From: Leifsonia poae
GTDB taxonomy: Bacteria; Actinomycetota; Actinomycetes; Actinomycetales; Microbacteriaceae
Reading direction: 5' to 3'
Length of the DNA: 64,000 bases
NCBI RefSeq assembly: GCF_020009625.1
Contig: NZ_JAIHLP010000002.1
Coordinates: forward strand, 3,844,001-3,908,000
Below are positions 8,407-16,722 of this stretch, one piece after another (position 1 is the first letter of the stretch; the number at the start of each line of letters is the position of its first letter). The notes below the pieces were generated by a model. It made no database searches, was not told where the DNA came from, and saw only the letters and a program-made list of their open reading frames with translations. A program made the position numbers and the translations under genes.

Positions 8407-9329
8407 TGGCCCTCGCCGCGTTCTCGACGGCCACGCCCCCGCAGCAGGATCAGGAGCCGGCACAGCGGCGCCGGAGCGGCATCGCGCTCGTGCTGCTGCT
8501 GCCCGGTGTCGTCTACCTCGTGCTGTTCTTCCTGACTCCTCTTGTCTCGTTGATCATCACCTCGTTCCAGACCCCCGTGGTCGGCGGCGACATCGGCCAG
8601 TACCAGGCTGCGTTCCGCTGGGAGAACTACACAGATGCGATCGGCACGTACTGGCCGCAGATCATCCGGTCGTTCGTCTACGCGATCATCGCCACGGCGG
8701 CCGCCCTGCTGATCAGCTACCCCCTCGCCTACTTCATCGGTGTGAAGGTCCGGCGGTTCCCCCTGCTGCAGAACCTGTTGATGACGCTCGTCATCGCCCC
8801 GTTCTTCATCAGCTTCCTGCTGCGCACGCTGGCGTGGAAGCAGCTGCTCTCCGACGACTCCTGGTTCACGACGTCGCTGAAGGCGCTCTCCGTTCTGCCG
8901 CCCGATGCCCACGTCACGGGCACGGCGTTCTCCGTGGTGTTCGGGTTGACCTACAACTTCATCCCGTTCATGACGCTGCCGCTCTACTCCACTCTCGAAC
9001 GACTGGATGTGCGCTACCTCGAAGCCGGAAGCGATCTGTACGCCAACGCGTTCACCACCTTCCGCAAGGTGACGCTGCCGCTGTCGATGCCGGGCATCGT
9101 CTCGGGAACCCTGCTCACGTTCATTCCGGCGGCGGGCGACTACATCAACGCCTCGCAGGATTTCCTCGGCGGGTCGGACACCTCGATGATCGGCAACGTG
9201 ATCGAGAGCAACTTCCTCGTGCTGCAGAATTATCCCACGGCGGCCGCGATGTCGGTGGTGCTGATGGCGGTCATCCTCGTGATCGTGGGCGTCTACGTGA
9301 AACGCAGCGGAACGGAGGACCTGCTGTGA
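8406..9329 (+). CDS. potB: Spermidine/putrescine-type ABC transporter, permease 1
   Basis: A 307-residue inner-membrane permease with about six hydrophobic helices and the binding-protein-dependent EAA loop EAGSDLYANAFTTFRKVTLPL near residue 205, which docks onto the ATPase. A Gln/Arg-rich cytoplasmic N terminus precedes the first helix at about residue 28. Its ATG overlaps the potA stop (TAATG) and its stop overlaps the next start (GTGA), so the operon is tightly coupled. It corresponds to PotB/PotH by position and by the longer periplasmic loop after helix 1. Confidence 0.93.
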   Translation: MALAAFSTATPPQQDQEPAQRRRSGIALVLLLPGVVYLVLFFLTPLVSLIITSFQTPVVGGDIGQYQAAFRWENYTDAIGTYWPQIIRSFVYAIIATAAALLISYPLAYFIGVKVRRFPLLQNLLMTLVIAPFFISFLLRTLAWKQLLSDDSWFTTSLKALSVLPPDAHVTGTAFSVVFGLTYNFIPFMTLPLYSTLERLDVRYLEAGSDLYANAFTTFRKVTLPLSMPGIVSGTLLTFIPAAGDYINASQDFLGGSDTSMIGNVIESNFLVLQNYPTAAAMSVVLMAVILVIVGVYVKRSGTEDLL

Positions 9330-10129
9330 AGGGCTTCCGGTTCAAAGGTCTGGGACTCGGCGTCTACGCCTTCCTCGCGCTCGCCTTCCTGCTCATCCCG
9401 ATCGTCTACACCTTCATCTACTCGTTCAATGACGCGCTCAAGAACAACATCGCCTGGCGGGGGTTCACCTGGCGCAACTGGACGAATGTATGCAGCGCCG
9501 CCGGCATCTGCGACGCGTTCATGGCCAGTATCATCATCGGTCTGATCGCCACGGTCGTCGCGACGATCCTCGGCACGATGATCGCGATCGCGCTCATGCG
9601 CTACCGGTTCCGGTTCCGCTCGCAGACCAGCCTGCTGCTGTTCCTGCCGATGGCGAGCCCGGAGGTCGTGCTCGGAGCGGGCCTGGCCGCCCAGTTCCTG
9701 AGTCTCGGCATCAACAAGGGGTTCGGCACCATCATCGTCGCCCACGTCATGTTCTGCATCAGCTTCGTCGTCGTGACGGTGAAGGCGCGCGTGGCGAGCC
9801 TGGATCCCTCGCTCGAGGAGGCGGGTCGCGACCTCTACGGATCGCCGATCGCCGTGTTCTGGCGCGTGACGTTCCCGTTGCTGCTGCCCGGCATCCTGTC
9901 GGCGGCGCTGCTGTCGTTCTCGCTGAGCTTCGACGACTTCATCATCACGAACTTCAACGCGGGTGCAGTGACCACTTTCCCGATGTACATCTATATCGCC
10001 GCCTCGCGTGGCATCCCCGCGCAGGCCAATGTGATCGCCTCGGCCGTATTCATCATCACGATCCTCGTGGTGCTGCTCTCGCAGATCACGGCCGCGGCGC
10101 GCGCGAAACGCTTGGCGCGCACGTCCTGA
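9326..10129 (+). CDS. potC: Spermidine/putrescine-type ABC transporter, permease 2
   Basis: A 267-residue permease. I use the GTG at 9326, which overlaps the potB stop by four bases and has GGAGGA about seven bases upstream; a longer open frame in the same phase runs back through potB and is not coding. Six predicted helices and the EAA motif EAGRDLYGSPIAVFWRVTFPL match PotC/PotI. It is the last gene of the operon, followed by a strong hairpin at 10150-10192. Confidence 0.93.
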   Translation: MKGFRFKGLGLGVYAFLALAFLLIPIVYTFIYSFNDALKNNIAWRGFTWRNWTNVCSAAGICDAFMASIIIGLIATVVATILGTMIAIALMRYRFRFRSQTSLLLFLPMASPEVVLGAGLAAQFLSLGINKGFGTIIVAHVMFCISFVVVTVKARVASLDPSLEEAGRDLYGSPIAVFWRVTFPLLLPGILSAALLSFSLSFDDFIITNFNAGAVTTFPMYIYIAASRGIPAQANVIASAVFIITILVVLLSQITAAARAKRLARTS

Positions 10130-10149
10130 CGCGCCACTAGACCCCCAAA

Positions 10150-10192
10150 ACCGTAACGGTCCGACACCATCCAGGTGCCGGGCCGTTACGGT
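10150..10192. terminator. Long hairpin between potC and the asparaginase gene
   Basis: The arms ACCGTAACGG (10150-10159) and CCGTTACGGT (10183-10192) pair perfectly. Pairing continues inward through TCCG/CGGG and CACC/GGTG with a single bulge, leaving a loop of about five bases. It sits between two convergent genes, so it probably serves as a bidirectional terminator. There is no clear U-tract, which is common in high-GC actinobacteria. Confidence 0.75.
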
Positions 10193-10224
10193 CTCCCGCG
10201 TGCGGGCGGCTTCGGATCACCGCA

Positions 10225-11223
10225 TCAGGCGGTGTAGGAGGCGCGGATCTCGCCCACCGGCGCCCCCCGGCCGAGCACGGCGAGGTCGAGTTTCGGGGTG
10301 ACGGCTTCCACCGCCGAGCGTTCGAGCGCTCCGGCGTCGACGAGCAGGGAGAGCGCGACGATGGATGCGGCCCGCAGGCTGCCGTCGAGCATCTTCAGGG
10401 TGACCGTCGTTCCGTCGGGGGCGGCCATCACCATCACGCCTTCGGCACCGAGCTTCGCGAAGACGCCGAGCCGGTCGATCACCACGGTGTTCGCCCGTCC
10501 GGGGCCGTCGATCGCCCAGCCGTCGGCGAGAACGGCGTTCTTCAGCAGGGCGGCATTGCGGTAGAGCGCGAACGGCGACCCGTCCGAGGCGGTGGCGATG
10601 CGCTGGATGCCGCGCGCCAGAGTGGTCAGAGCCATCGCATACACAGGGGCGCCGCATCCGTCGACGCCTGTGGCGACGACCTTCTCGCCGGTGAGCCGCT
10701 CGACGACGTCGCGCACCTGGTGCTGCATGGGATGCTGCGGGTCGAGGTAGCTCTCGATCGGCCAGCCGTTGACCATGCAGGCCAGGAGCATGGCGGCGTG
10801 CTTGCCGGAGCAGTTCATGAACAGCGGTGTGCGGCTTTCGCCGGCCCGGATGGCGTCGTCGCGCGCGGCGGAGTCCAGCGGCCAGTCAGGCGGGCAGAGC
10901 AGGGCGTTCTCGCTGAGCTGCGCTTGCGCGAGGAGCCCGCGGACCACTGACAGATGCGCCGGGGTTCCCCCGTGACTGGCGGTCGCCAGCACGGCGGCCG
11001 CACCGGTGAGCGGGACGCCCGCGCCCATCACGGCGATCGCCTGGAACGGCTTCAGGCTCGAGCGGGGGAAGACCGGGGCTTCCGGGGCGCCGAGCGAGTT
11101 CACGACGCCGCCGTCGGGGCCGAGCACGACGGCCGAGCCGAGGTGCCGGGACTCGACGAACCCGCTGCGTTCGACCACGGCGAGCTCGACCGCTTGGTCG
11201 CCGGTGAAGACCGCTGCGCTCAC
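10225..11223 (-). CDS. Type II-family L-asparaginase (Asparaginase_II)
   Basis: A 332-residue member of the Asparaginase_II family (thermolabile, R. etli AnsA-like), which is unrelated in sequence to E. coli AnsB. Typical stretches are VVERSGFVESRHLGSAVVL at the N terminus, FPRSSLKPFQ, TASHGG, NCSGKHAAML and TGVDGCGAPVYA. It hydrolyses asparagine to aspartate and ammonium. The GTG start at 11221-11223 overlaps the stop of the upstream aminotransferase (GTGA), so both are co-translated. That pairing, next to ald and a polyamine importer, fits nitrogen catabolism. The longer open frame extending upstream is the shadow of gabT. Confidence 0.9.
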   Translation of the reverse strand: MSAAVFTGDQAVELAVVERSGFVESRHLGSAVVLGPDGGVVNSLGAPEAPVFPRSSLKPFQAIAVMGAGVPLTGAAAVLATASHGGTPAHLSVVRGLLAQAQLSENALLCPPDWPLDSAARDDAIRAGESRTPLFMNCSGKHAAMLLACMVNGWPIESYLDPQHPMQHQVRDVVERLTGEKVVATGVDGCGAPVYAMALTTLARGIQRIATASDGSPFALYRNAALLKNAVLADGWAIDGPGRANTVVIDRLGVFAKLGAEGVMVMAAPDGTTVTLKMLDGSLRAASIVALSLLVDAGALERSAVEAVTPKLDLAVLGRGAPVGEIRASYTA

Positions 11224-12581
11224 AGGGCGGAGAAGGCGTCGTCGAGCACCGAGACGGCGTCGGCGATCAGATCGTTCGACACCGCGAGGCTCGGGAGGAA
11301 CCGCAGCACGTTTCCGTAGGTGCCGGCGGTGAGGACGAGCAGCCCGCGCTCCGCCGCGTAATTCGCGATGGCCGTGACGGCCGCGGAGTTCGGCTCCTTG
11401 GTCGTAGTGCCGGTGCCCGGCTGCACGAGCTCGATCGCGAGCATGGCGCCGATGCCGCGCACGTCGCCGATGATGTCGTACTTCTTCTGCAGCTCGAGCA
11501 GGGCGGGCCTCAGGGCGTTCTCGATGCGCTTGCCCTCGGCGAGCAGATCGTTCGCCTCGATCTCTTCGAACACGGCAACGGCGGCCGCCGCGGCGACAGG
11601 GTTGCCACCGAAGGTTCCGCCGAGACCGCCGGGCTGAGCCGCATCCATGATCTCGGCGCGGCCGGTGACGGCGGCCAGCGGGAGGCCGCCCGCGATGCCC
11701 TTGGCGCTCAGCACCAGGTCGGGGACGAGACCGAAATGTTCGCTCGCGTAATAGGCGCCGGTGCGGGCCATTCCGCTCTGGATCTCGTCGGCGATGAACA
11801 CGACGCCGTTGGCGGTGCACCACTCCTGCAGAGCCGGGAGATACCCATCGGCCGGCACCATGAACCCGCCCTCGCCCTGGATGGGCTCGGCGACGAGGCA
11901 GGCGAGGTCGGTGGCCCCGATGACCTTCTCGAGATAGCCGATCGTGCGCGCCGCGGCTTCGCCGCCGCTGAGACCGTCGTGGTAGGGGTACGAGCTGGGA
12001 GCGTGGTAGACGTCGCCGGCGAACGGTCCGAAACCGGTGGCGTACGGCATCGCCTTGTAGTTCATCGCCATCGTGAGGTTCGTGCGCCCGTGGTAGGCGT
12101 GGTCGAGCACTGCTACCGCGCGCCGTCCGGTGTGCTTGCGGGCGATCTTCACACCGTTCTCCACGGCCTCGGCGCCGGAATTCACGAGCACGGTCTTCTT
12201 CGCGTGGCCGCCGGGCGTGTGCTCGGCAAGCAACTCGGCCACGCGCACGTACTCCTCGTACGGGGTGATCGTGAACAGGGTGTGGATCACGTCTCGCAGC
12301 TGGCTTGCGGCTGCCTCGACGACGGCGGTCTCGGTGTGGCCGATCGTCGTCACGCCGATCCCGGCGCCGAAGTCTACGAACTGGTTGCCGTCGACGTCGA
12401 CGAGGATCGCCCCGTTCGCCTTGGCGATGTAGACCGGCAGCGTCGAGGAGACGCCCGCCGGGACGACTGCGAGTCGTCGCGCGTGCAGCTCCTGGGATTT
12501 GGGCCCGGGCACGGCGGTGACGATGCGGCGTTCCTGCGCGACGGTGTAGACGGGCGCAGCGGTGGTGGCGGATTCAGTCAT
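11220..12581 (-). CDS. gabT: 4-aminobutyrate aminotransferase (copy 1)
   Basis: A 453-residue class III PLP-dependent aminotransferase. It has VNSGAEAVENGVKIAR, the cofactor Asp265 in IADEIQSG and the PLP-binding Lys294 in LSAKGIAGG, with TFGGNPVA after it. It transfers the amino group of GABA to 2-oxoglutarate, giving succinate semialdehyde and glutamate. It overlaps the asparaginase gene by four bases. A second, clearly related copy lies at 15294-16631 on the same strand. A minus-strand TAAACT box is nine bases upstream of the ATG. No succinate-semialdehyde dehydrogenase gene is adjacent. Confidence 0.93.
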   Translation of the reverse strand: MTESATTAAPVYTVAQERRIVTAVPGPKSQELHARRLAVVPAGVSSTLPVYIAKANGAILVDVDGNQFVDFGAGIGVTTIGHTETAVVEAAASQLRDVIHTLFTITPYEEYVRVAELLAEHTPGGHAKKTVLVNSGAEAVENGVKIARKHTGRRAVAVLDHAYHGRTNLTMAMNYKAMPYATGFGPFAGDVYHAPSSYPYHDGLSGGEAAARTIGYLEKVIGATDLACLVAEPIQGEGGFMVPADGYLPALQEWCTANGVVFIADEIQSGMARTGAYYASEHFGLVPDLVLSAKGIAGGLPLAAVTGRAEIMDAAQPGGLGGTFGGNPVAAAAAVAVFEEIEANDLLAEGKRIENALRPALLELQKKYDIIGDVRGIGAMLAIELVQPGTGTTTKEPNSAAVTAIANYAAERGLLVLTAGTYGNVLRFLPSLAVSNDLIADAVSVLDDAFSAL

Positions 12582-12617
12582 GATGCATCGAGTTTAGCCC
12601 GGTGCGAGAATCGGAAC

Positions 12618-13091
12618 ATGAAGCTCGAACACAGCTATGCGATCGATCTGGAGTGGACCGGCAACCGGGGGAGCGGCACCAGCGGCTACAAGGACTACGG
12701 CCGCGATCATGTCGTGCGCGCATCGGGAAAGCCGGCCATCGACGGATCGGCCGACCGCGTCTTCTTCGGCGACCGCGATCGCTGGAATCCGGAGGAGTTG
12801 CTGCTCGCCGCACTGAGCCAGTGCCACATGCTGAGCTATCTGGCCGAGGCGGCGCGGGCCGGGGTGGTCGTGGTCGGATACACGGATGCGGCCACCGGCG
12901 TGATGGAGCAGACCGCCGACGGCGGCGGCCACTTCACCAGTGCGCTGTTGCGCCCGGTGGTGACGATCGCCGATCCGGCGCAGGCCGAACTCGCGGCTTC
13001 GCTGCACGGACCGTCCGCCGCGAAGTGTTTCATCGCCGCCTCGGTGAACTTCCCCGTCGAGCACGCCCCCGAGGTCGCCATCCTCGCGTGA
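12618..13091 (+). CDS. OsmC/Ohr family protein
   Basis: A 157-residue OsmC-fold protein. The ATG at 12618 starts MKLEHSYAIDLEW; longer in-frame extensions run antisense through gabT and are not credible. Both redox cysteines of the family are present: Cys69 (LSQCHML) and Cys137 (AAKCFIAASVNFPVEH). OsmC/Ohr proteins reduce organic hydroperoxides through this pair. It sits head-to-head with gabT copy 1 across 36 bases, and the start may be leaderless (GAGAAT box six bases before the ATG). Confidence 0.88.
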   Translation: MKLEHSYAIDLEWTGNRGSGTSGYKDYGRDHVVRASGKPAIDGSADRVFFGDRDRWNPEELLLAALSQCHMLSYLAEAARAGVVVVGYTDAATGVMEQTADGGGHFTSALLRPVVTIADPAQAELAASLHGPSAAKCFIAASVNFPVEHAPEVAILA

Positions 13092-13135
13092 CACGCGGGG
13101 CGCCACGTAACCTGTCACAGATTTACAATGGTTAT

Positions 13136-13624
13136 ATGCCTACGATTGCTCCGGCGCTCGGAGCCGAACTGCTCGTCGACTTCCTCAACACACTCGACAT
13201 CGAAGAGGGCGCCGATACGCTGGACGACGGTGCGGCGTTCGAGGTCTGGGCGAACCGGCACGGCGTCGGCATGGGCGACCGGGCCGAGGCCCGGGCGGTG
13301 CGCGACAGCCTGCGCGCGCTGGTCGATGGCGGGAGCGCCTCCTTGCCGGCGGTCGAACTCGAGACCGCCTGCAGTGAACGCTCGGTCGAATTGACGGCGA
13401 GCACGGCCGCGCAGGCCGCCGTCGCCGCCTCGGTGATCCTGAGCATTCAGGGCCGCCTCGACCGAGTGAAACTGTGCCACGCCGACGACTGCCGGTGGGC
13501 GTTCTACGACCGGTCCCGCAATGGTTCCCGCAATTGGTGCAGCATGGGCGTCTGCGGGAACCGGCAGAAGGCGCGCGCCTACCGGGCGAGGCAGGGCGAC
13601 GCAGCCGACGGGCCGACGGGCTAG
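13136..13624 (+). CDS. CGNR zinc-finger / ABATE-domain putative regulator
   Basis: A 162-residue protein with an N-terminal ABATE-like domain (GAELLVDFLNTLD) and a C-terminal CGNR zinc finger. The zinc finger has Cys114 and Cys119 (LCHADDC), then Cys135 and Cys140 in WCSMGVCGNRQKARAYR. Such proteins are presumed DNA-binding regulators. A near-consensus -10 (TACAAT, 13124-13129) ends six bases before the ATG, so the mRNA is probably leaderless. The arms TAACC (13108-13112) and GGTTA (13130-13134) flank this -10 as an inverted repeat and could be an autoregulatory site. Its stop overlaps the convergent plsC stop (CTAG). Confidence 0.82.
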   Translation: MPTIAPALGAELLVDFLNTLDIEEGADTLDDGAAFEVWANRHGVGMGDRAEARAVRDSLRALVDGGSASLPAVELETACSERSVELTASTAAQAAVAASVILSIQGRLDRVKLCHADDCRWAFYDRSRNGSRNWCSMGVCGNRQKARAYRARQGDAADGPTG

Positions 13625-14379
13625 AGCCGTTCCGGCCGGAAGGCGCGTTTCACGCGCTCCACGGCGCCGGCGGGCGGCGCCTCGTTGTACTTCTCGGCGA
13701 GCTCCTGTCCGGTGAGCGCCTGGATCGCGGCCATGATCTCGTCGGTGGCCTGGCGGCGCGCACGCCCGGAGTCCGCCGTGCCGTAGTGGCTGACGTCGAT
13801 CGGCTCGCCGAATGCCACAGTGATGCGCTTGACGCGCGGGATCTTCGTTCCGATCGGCTGCAGCTCGTTGGTGCCGATCAGGCCGACGGGGACCACCGTG
13901 GCGCCGGTGGTGAGGGCGAGCCACCCCACGCCGGTGCGTCCCTTGTAGAGGCGGCCGTCCAGTGAGCGGGTGCCCTCGGGATAGATGGCGAAAGCGGCGC
14001 CGGTGTCGAGGATGCGCTTGGACTGGTCGAGCGCATCCTGCGCGGCCTGGCCGGCACCGCGTTTGACGCCGACCGCGCCGATGGCGGTGAAGAACGAGCG
14101 GGAGAGCCAGCCGGTGAAGCCTTTCCCCTCGAAATAGTGCGACTTCGCCAGAAACTGCACGCGCCGGGGCGCCGTGAGAGGGATGACGATGCTGTCGATG
14201 AACGACAGATGGTTGCTGGCGAGGATGATCGCCCCGGTGCGCGGCACATTCTTGCGTCCGATGACCTTCGGCCGGTAGACCACCCGGGCGATGGGCGCGA
14301 TGACAGTGCGGCCGAACAGATAGAGGAAGCCGGGGCGCTTCACTGCGCTCGGCCCATCATCGGGTTCGGTAGTCGTCAC
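13621..14379 (-). CDS. 1-acyl-sn-glycerol-3-phosphate acyltransferase (PlsC family)
   Basis: A 252-residue membrane-associated acyltransferase. The catalytic HX4D motif is NHLSFID (His57, Asp62), and the substrate-binding YPEGTRS lies further on. It transfers an acyl chain to lysophosphatidate in phospholipid synthesis, although several paralogues with other acceptors usually coexist in actinobacteria. The GTG start follows a TACTCT box by seven bases, which suggests leaderless transcription. The C-terminal tail is basic. It converges with and overlaps the CGNR gene by four bases. Confidence 0.9.
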   Translation of the reverse strand: MTTTEPDDGPSAVKRPGFLYLFGRTVIAPIARVVYRPKVIGRKNVPRTGAIILASNHLSFIDSIVIPLTAPRRVQFLAKSHYFEGKGFTGWLSRSFFTAIGAVGVKRGAGQAAQDALDQSKRILDTGAAFAIYPEGTRSLDGRLYKGRTGVGWLALTTGATVVPVGLIGTNELQPIGTKIPRVKRITVAFGEPIDVSHYGTADSGRARRQATDEIMAAIQALTGQELAEKYNEAPPAGAVERVKRAFRPERL

Positions 14380-14427
14380 GAATACGAGAGTAGTCGCGCG
14401 CGTATTCCACGGACGGAATGTGCGCGC

Positions 14428-15282
14428 TCACACGCCGCGGAGCGGCCGGATCGGCGCGCAGCCGAACCCTCTGTCGTAGTTCAGGCAGTCCGGCAGCCAG
14501 CCGCTGAACCGCACCGCGAGCGGCGAGCCGAACCATTCCGTGTAGAGCCGTGAGAAGTTGAGGTTGCCGAAGGTGGAGCAACTCCCGGCGGGCCCGGTCG
14601 GCCGGGTGAGCGTCTCCTCGTTGGGCTGATACGGGGTGTAGTTGTAGAGGTTCGCGGTCGCCTGGTTGACGATGCGAACAGTGCTCGAGCCGCAGCTCGC
14701 GTCGGGATGGTACTGGATGCGGTTGGCGCCGATGCGGTAACGCCAATCGGCCGGGTGCACCGTGTACTCCCGGAACTGCCACGCGGCCCGGTACACCTGA
14801 TTGAAGAACCCGAAGTACTTCCGGTCGCAGGCGGCGGTGTCGGGGCAGGCGTAGCCGGTGGCCTTCTGGTAACCGGATGCGCTCGGTGCCGTCAATAGAG
14901 ACTGCTCCTTCTGCAACAGCACCAGCAGTACCCTCGGGCTGATCGTGCACGCCTGGGCGACGCGCGCGATGATGCTGCTGGCCGGTTCGTCACGCGCACC
15001 GCGCAGCGCCGTGCACCGGTCTTTCGACGCGGCAACGTCCGGGGTGTCGATGCGGTAGCGGGCGAGACACGGAACCCCGTCCTTCGGGGTGCAACTGCGA
15101 TCGTCGAGGAAGACCTGGATATCGGCGGCCGTCATTGCGTTCGGGTTGAAGAAGCTGTCGTCGCTGATGATCTCGCCGGCGTCGAACGCAGGGGTGCCGC
15201 TGGCGCCCACCGCCGGAACGAACGCGAGAACGGCGGCGACGACAGCGGACCCGGCGAGCACACGCCAACGGGAGGAACGCAT
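14428..15282 (-). CDS. Secreted protein with KEQ motif, possible cell-wall lytic fold
   Basis: A 284-residue exported protein. The ATG at 15280-15282 starts MRSSRWRVLAGSAVVAAVLA, a standard signal peptide with probable cleavage after VGA near residue 27. The mature part has seven or more cysteines and conserved blocks FFNPNAMTAADIQVFLDD, VLLVLLQKEQSLL, YGFFNQV-like YFGFFNQVYRAAWQFREY, NLYNYTPYQPNE and LYTEWFGSP. The central KEQ stretch resembles the catalytic-Glu helix of lysozyme-fold muramidases and glucosaminidases, but this is only a resemblance. The start lies 12 bases after the stop of gabT copy 2, so it is probably co-transcribed. Function is not established. Confidence 0.75.
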   Translation of the reverse strand: MRSSRWRVLAGSAVVAAVLAFVPAVGASGTPAFDAGEIISDDSFFNPNAMTAADIQVFLDDRSCTPKDGVPCLARYRIDTPDVAASKDRCTALRGARDEPASSIIARVAQACTISPRVLLVLLQKEQSLLTAPSASGYQKATGYACPDTAACDRKYFGFFNQVYRAAWQFREYTVHPADWRYRIGANRIQYHPDASCGSSTVRIVNQATANLYNYTPYQPNEETLTRPTGPAGSCSTFGNLNFSRLYTEWFGSPLAVRFSGWLPDCLNYDRGFGCAPIRPLRGV

Positions 15283-15293
15283 CCGGGTCGGTG

Positions 15294-16631
15294 TCAGTTG
15301 AAGCGGGCCAGAGCTTCTTCGAGCACGCTCGCAGCGTCGTCGATGAGCTCTTCGCTGATCACGACCGACGGAAGCAGTCGCAGCACGCTGTCCCAGCTTC
15401 CGGCGTCGAGGGGGATGACGCCGTTGGCCGTGGCGTGGGCGAGAACGGACTTCAGGGCCTCCGGGTTCGGCTTCTTGGTTCCGGGGTGCACGAGCTCGAC
15501 GCCGAACATCGCGCCCTTGCCGCGCACCTCGCCGACGACGGCGAACTTCTCGGCCCAATCGCCGATGCGGGCCCAGAGGGCGCGCTCCACACGCTGCGCC
15601 TCGGCGATGAGGTTCTCCTTCTCGATCACCTCGAACGTCGCGAGCGCCGCGGCCGTGGAGATCGGGTTGCCGCCGAAGGTGCCGCCGATGCCGCCCGGCT
15701 GCACCGCATCCATGATCTCGGCGCGGCCGGTGACCGCGGCGAGCGGGAAGCCGCCCGCGATGCCCTTGGCCGTGGTGACGAGGTCTGGCACGACGCCGTG
15801 GTGCTCGATCGAGTACCAGGCGCCTGTGCGAGCGATGCCGGCCTGGATCTCGTCGGCGACGAACACGATGCCGTTCTCGGTGCAGAACTCGGAGAGACGC
15901 TGGAAGTAGCCGGGGGCGGGGATGACGATGCCGCCATCGCCTTGGATGGGCTCGACGAACAGGGCGGCCAGTTCGGTGGCGCCGATGTGGGTGATGATGT
16001 AGTCGATCGTCCGCTCGGCGGCTTCGACGCCGGTCATCCCTGCGGGGTCGCGGAAGGGGTAGCTGACCGGAACGCTGTAGATCTCACCCGGGAACGGGCC
16101 CATGCCCGCCCGCTCGGGCCAGGGGCGGTAGGTCATCGCCATCGTGAGGTTGGTGCGGCCGTGGAAGGCATGGTCGAGCGTGGCGATCGCGCGGCGACCG
16201 GTGAACTTGCGGGCGATCTTCACCGCGTTCTCGACGGCCTCGGCCCCCGAGTTGACGAGGATGCTGCGTTTCTCGAAGTTGCCGGGGGTCACCTCGGCGA
16301 GCTTCTCGGCCACGCGGACGTAGTTCTCGTAGGGCGTGACGGTGAAAAGCGTGTGGGTCAGTTTCGCGGCCTGCGCGGCGGCTGCCGCCGCGACCTCCGG
16401 ATGCGCGTGCCCGATGGTCGTGACGCCGATGCCGCAGCCGAGATCGATCAGACGGTTGCCGTCGACGTCGACGAGGATGGCGCCCGAACCGCTTTCCATG
16501 TAGATGTTCGCGAGCGTTCCGGCGCCGCGGCTGACCGAGGCGACACGGCGTGCCTGCAGCGCGACGGAGCGGGGGCCCGGAAGGGCGGTGACGAGCTGAC
16601 GGGTTTGCGGAACGGAGAAATCGCGAGTCAT
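15294..16631 (-). CDS. gabT: 4-aminobutyrate aminotransferase (copy 2)
   Basis: A 445-residue class III aminotransferase related throughout to the copy at 11220-12581. It has VNSGAEAVENAVKIARKF, Asp260 in VADEIQAG, Lys289 in TAKGIAGGFPLAAVTGRAE and TFGGNPISTA. I take the ATG at 16629-16631. A minus-strand TACGAT box ends exactly six bases upstream, which supports a leaderless start, and the GGAGG seen there is too close to act as a ribosome site. The longer open frame extending to 17042 overlaps the divergent FKBP gene and is rejected. The two copies may differ in substrate (GABA, 5-aminovalerate or beta-alanine); sequence does not decide. Confidence 0.92.
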   Translation of the reverse strand: MTRDFSVPQTRQLVTALPGPRSVALQARRVASVSRGAGTLANIYMESGSGAILVDVDGNRLIDLGCGIGVTTIGHAHPEVAAAAAAQAAKLTHTLFTVTPYENYVRVAEKLAEVTPGNFEKRSILVNSGAEAVENAVKIARKFTGRRAIATLDHAFHGRTNLTMAMTYRPWPERAGMGPFPGEIYSVPVSYPFRDPAGMTGVEAAERTIDYIITHIGATELAALFVEPIQGDGGIVIPAPGYFQRLSEFCTENGIVFVADEIQAGIARTGAWYSIEHHGVVPDLVTTAKGIAGGFPLAAVTGRAEIMDAVQPGGIGGTFGGNPISTAAALATFEVIEKENLIAEAQRVERALWARIGDWAEKFAVVGEVRGKGAMFGVELVHPGTKKPNPEALKSVLAHATANGVIPLDAGSWDSVLRLLPSVVISEELIDDAASVLEEALARFN

Positions 16632-16722
16632 GCCTCCATCGTAGGTTGCCCGGCTGTCAGCTTCGGCATAGCCGGATGGGGCAGACTGTGCACAACCCTG
16701 CCCGCATCTCGAAGGTGTCTCT

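Noticed and set aside
10150..10192. GTAACGG arms of the potC hairpin as another CGNR operator
   Set aside because: The arm sequence resembles GTAACG, but the long continuous pairing and position between convergent genes fit a terminator.
12602..13135. N-terminal extension of the CGNR protein overlapping OsmC
   Set aside because: Out of frame with OsmC, Arg/Gly-rich, and the TACAAT box six bases before 13136 marks the true start.
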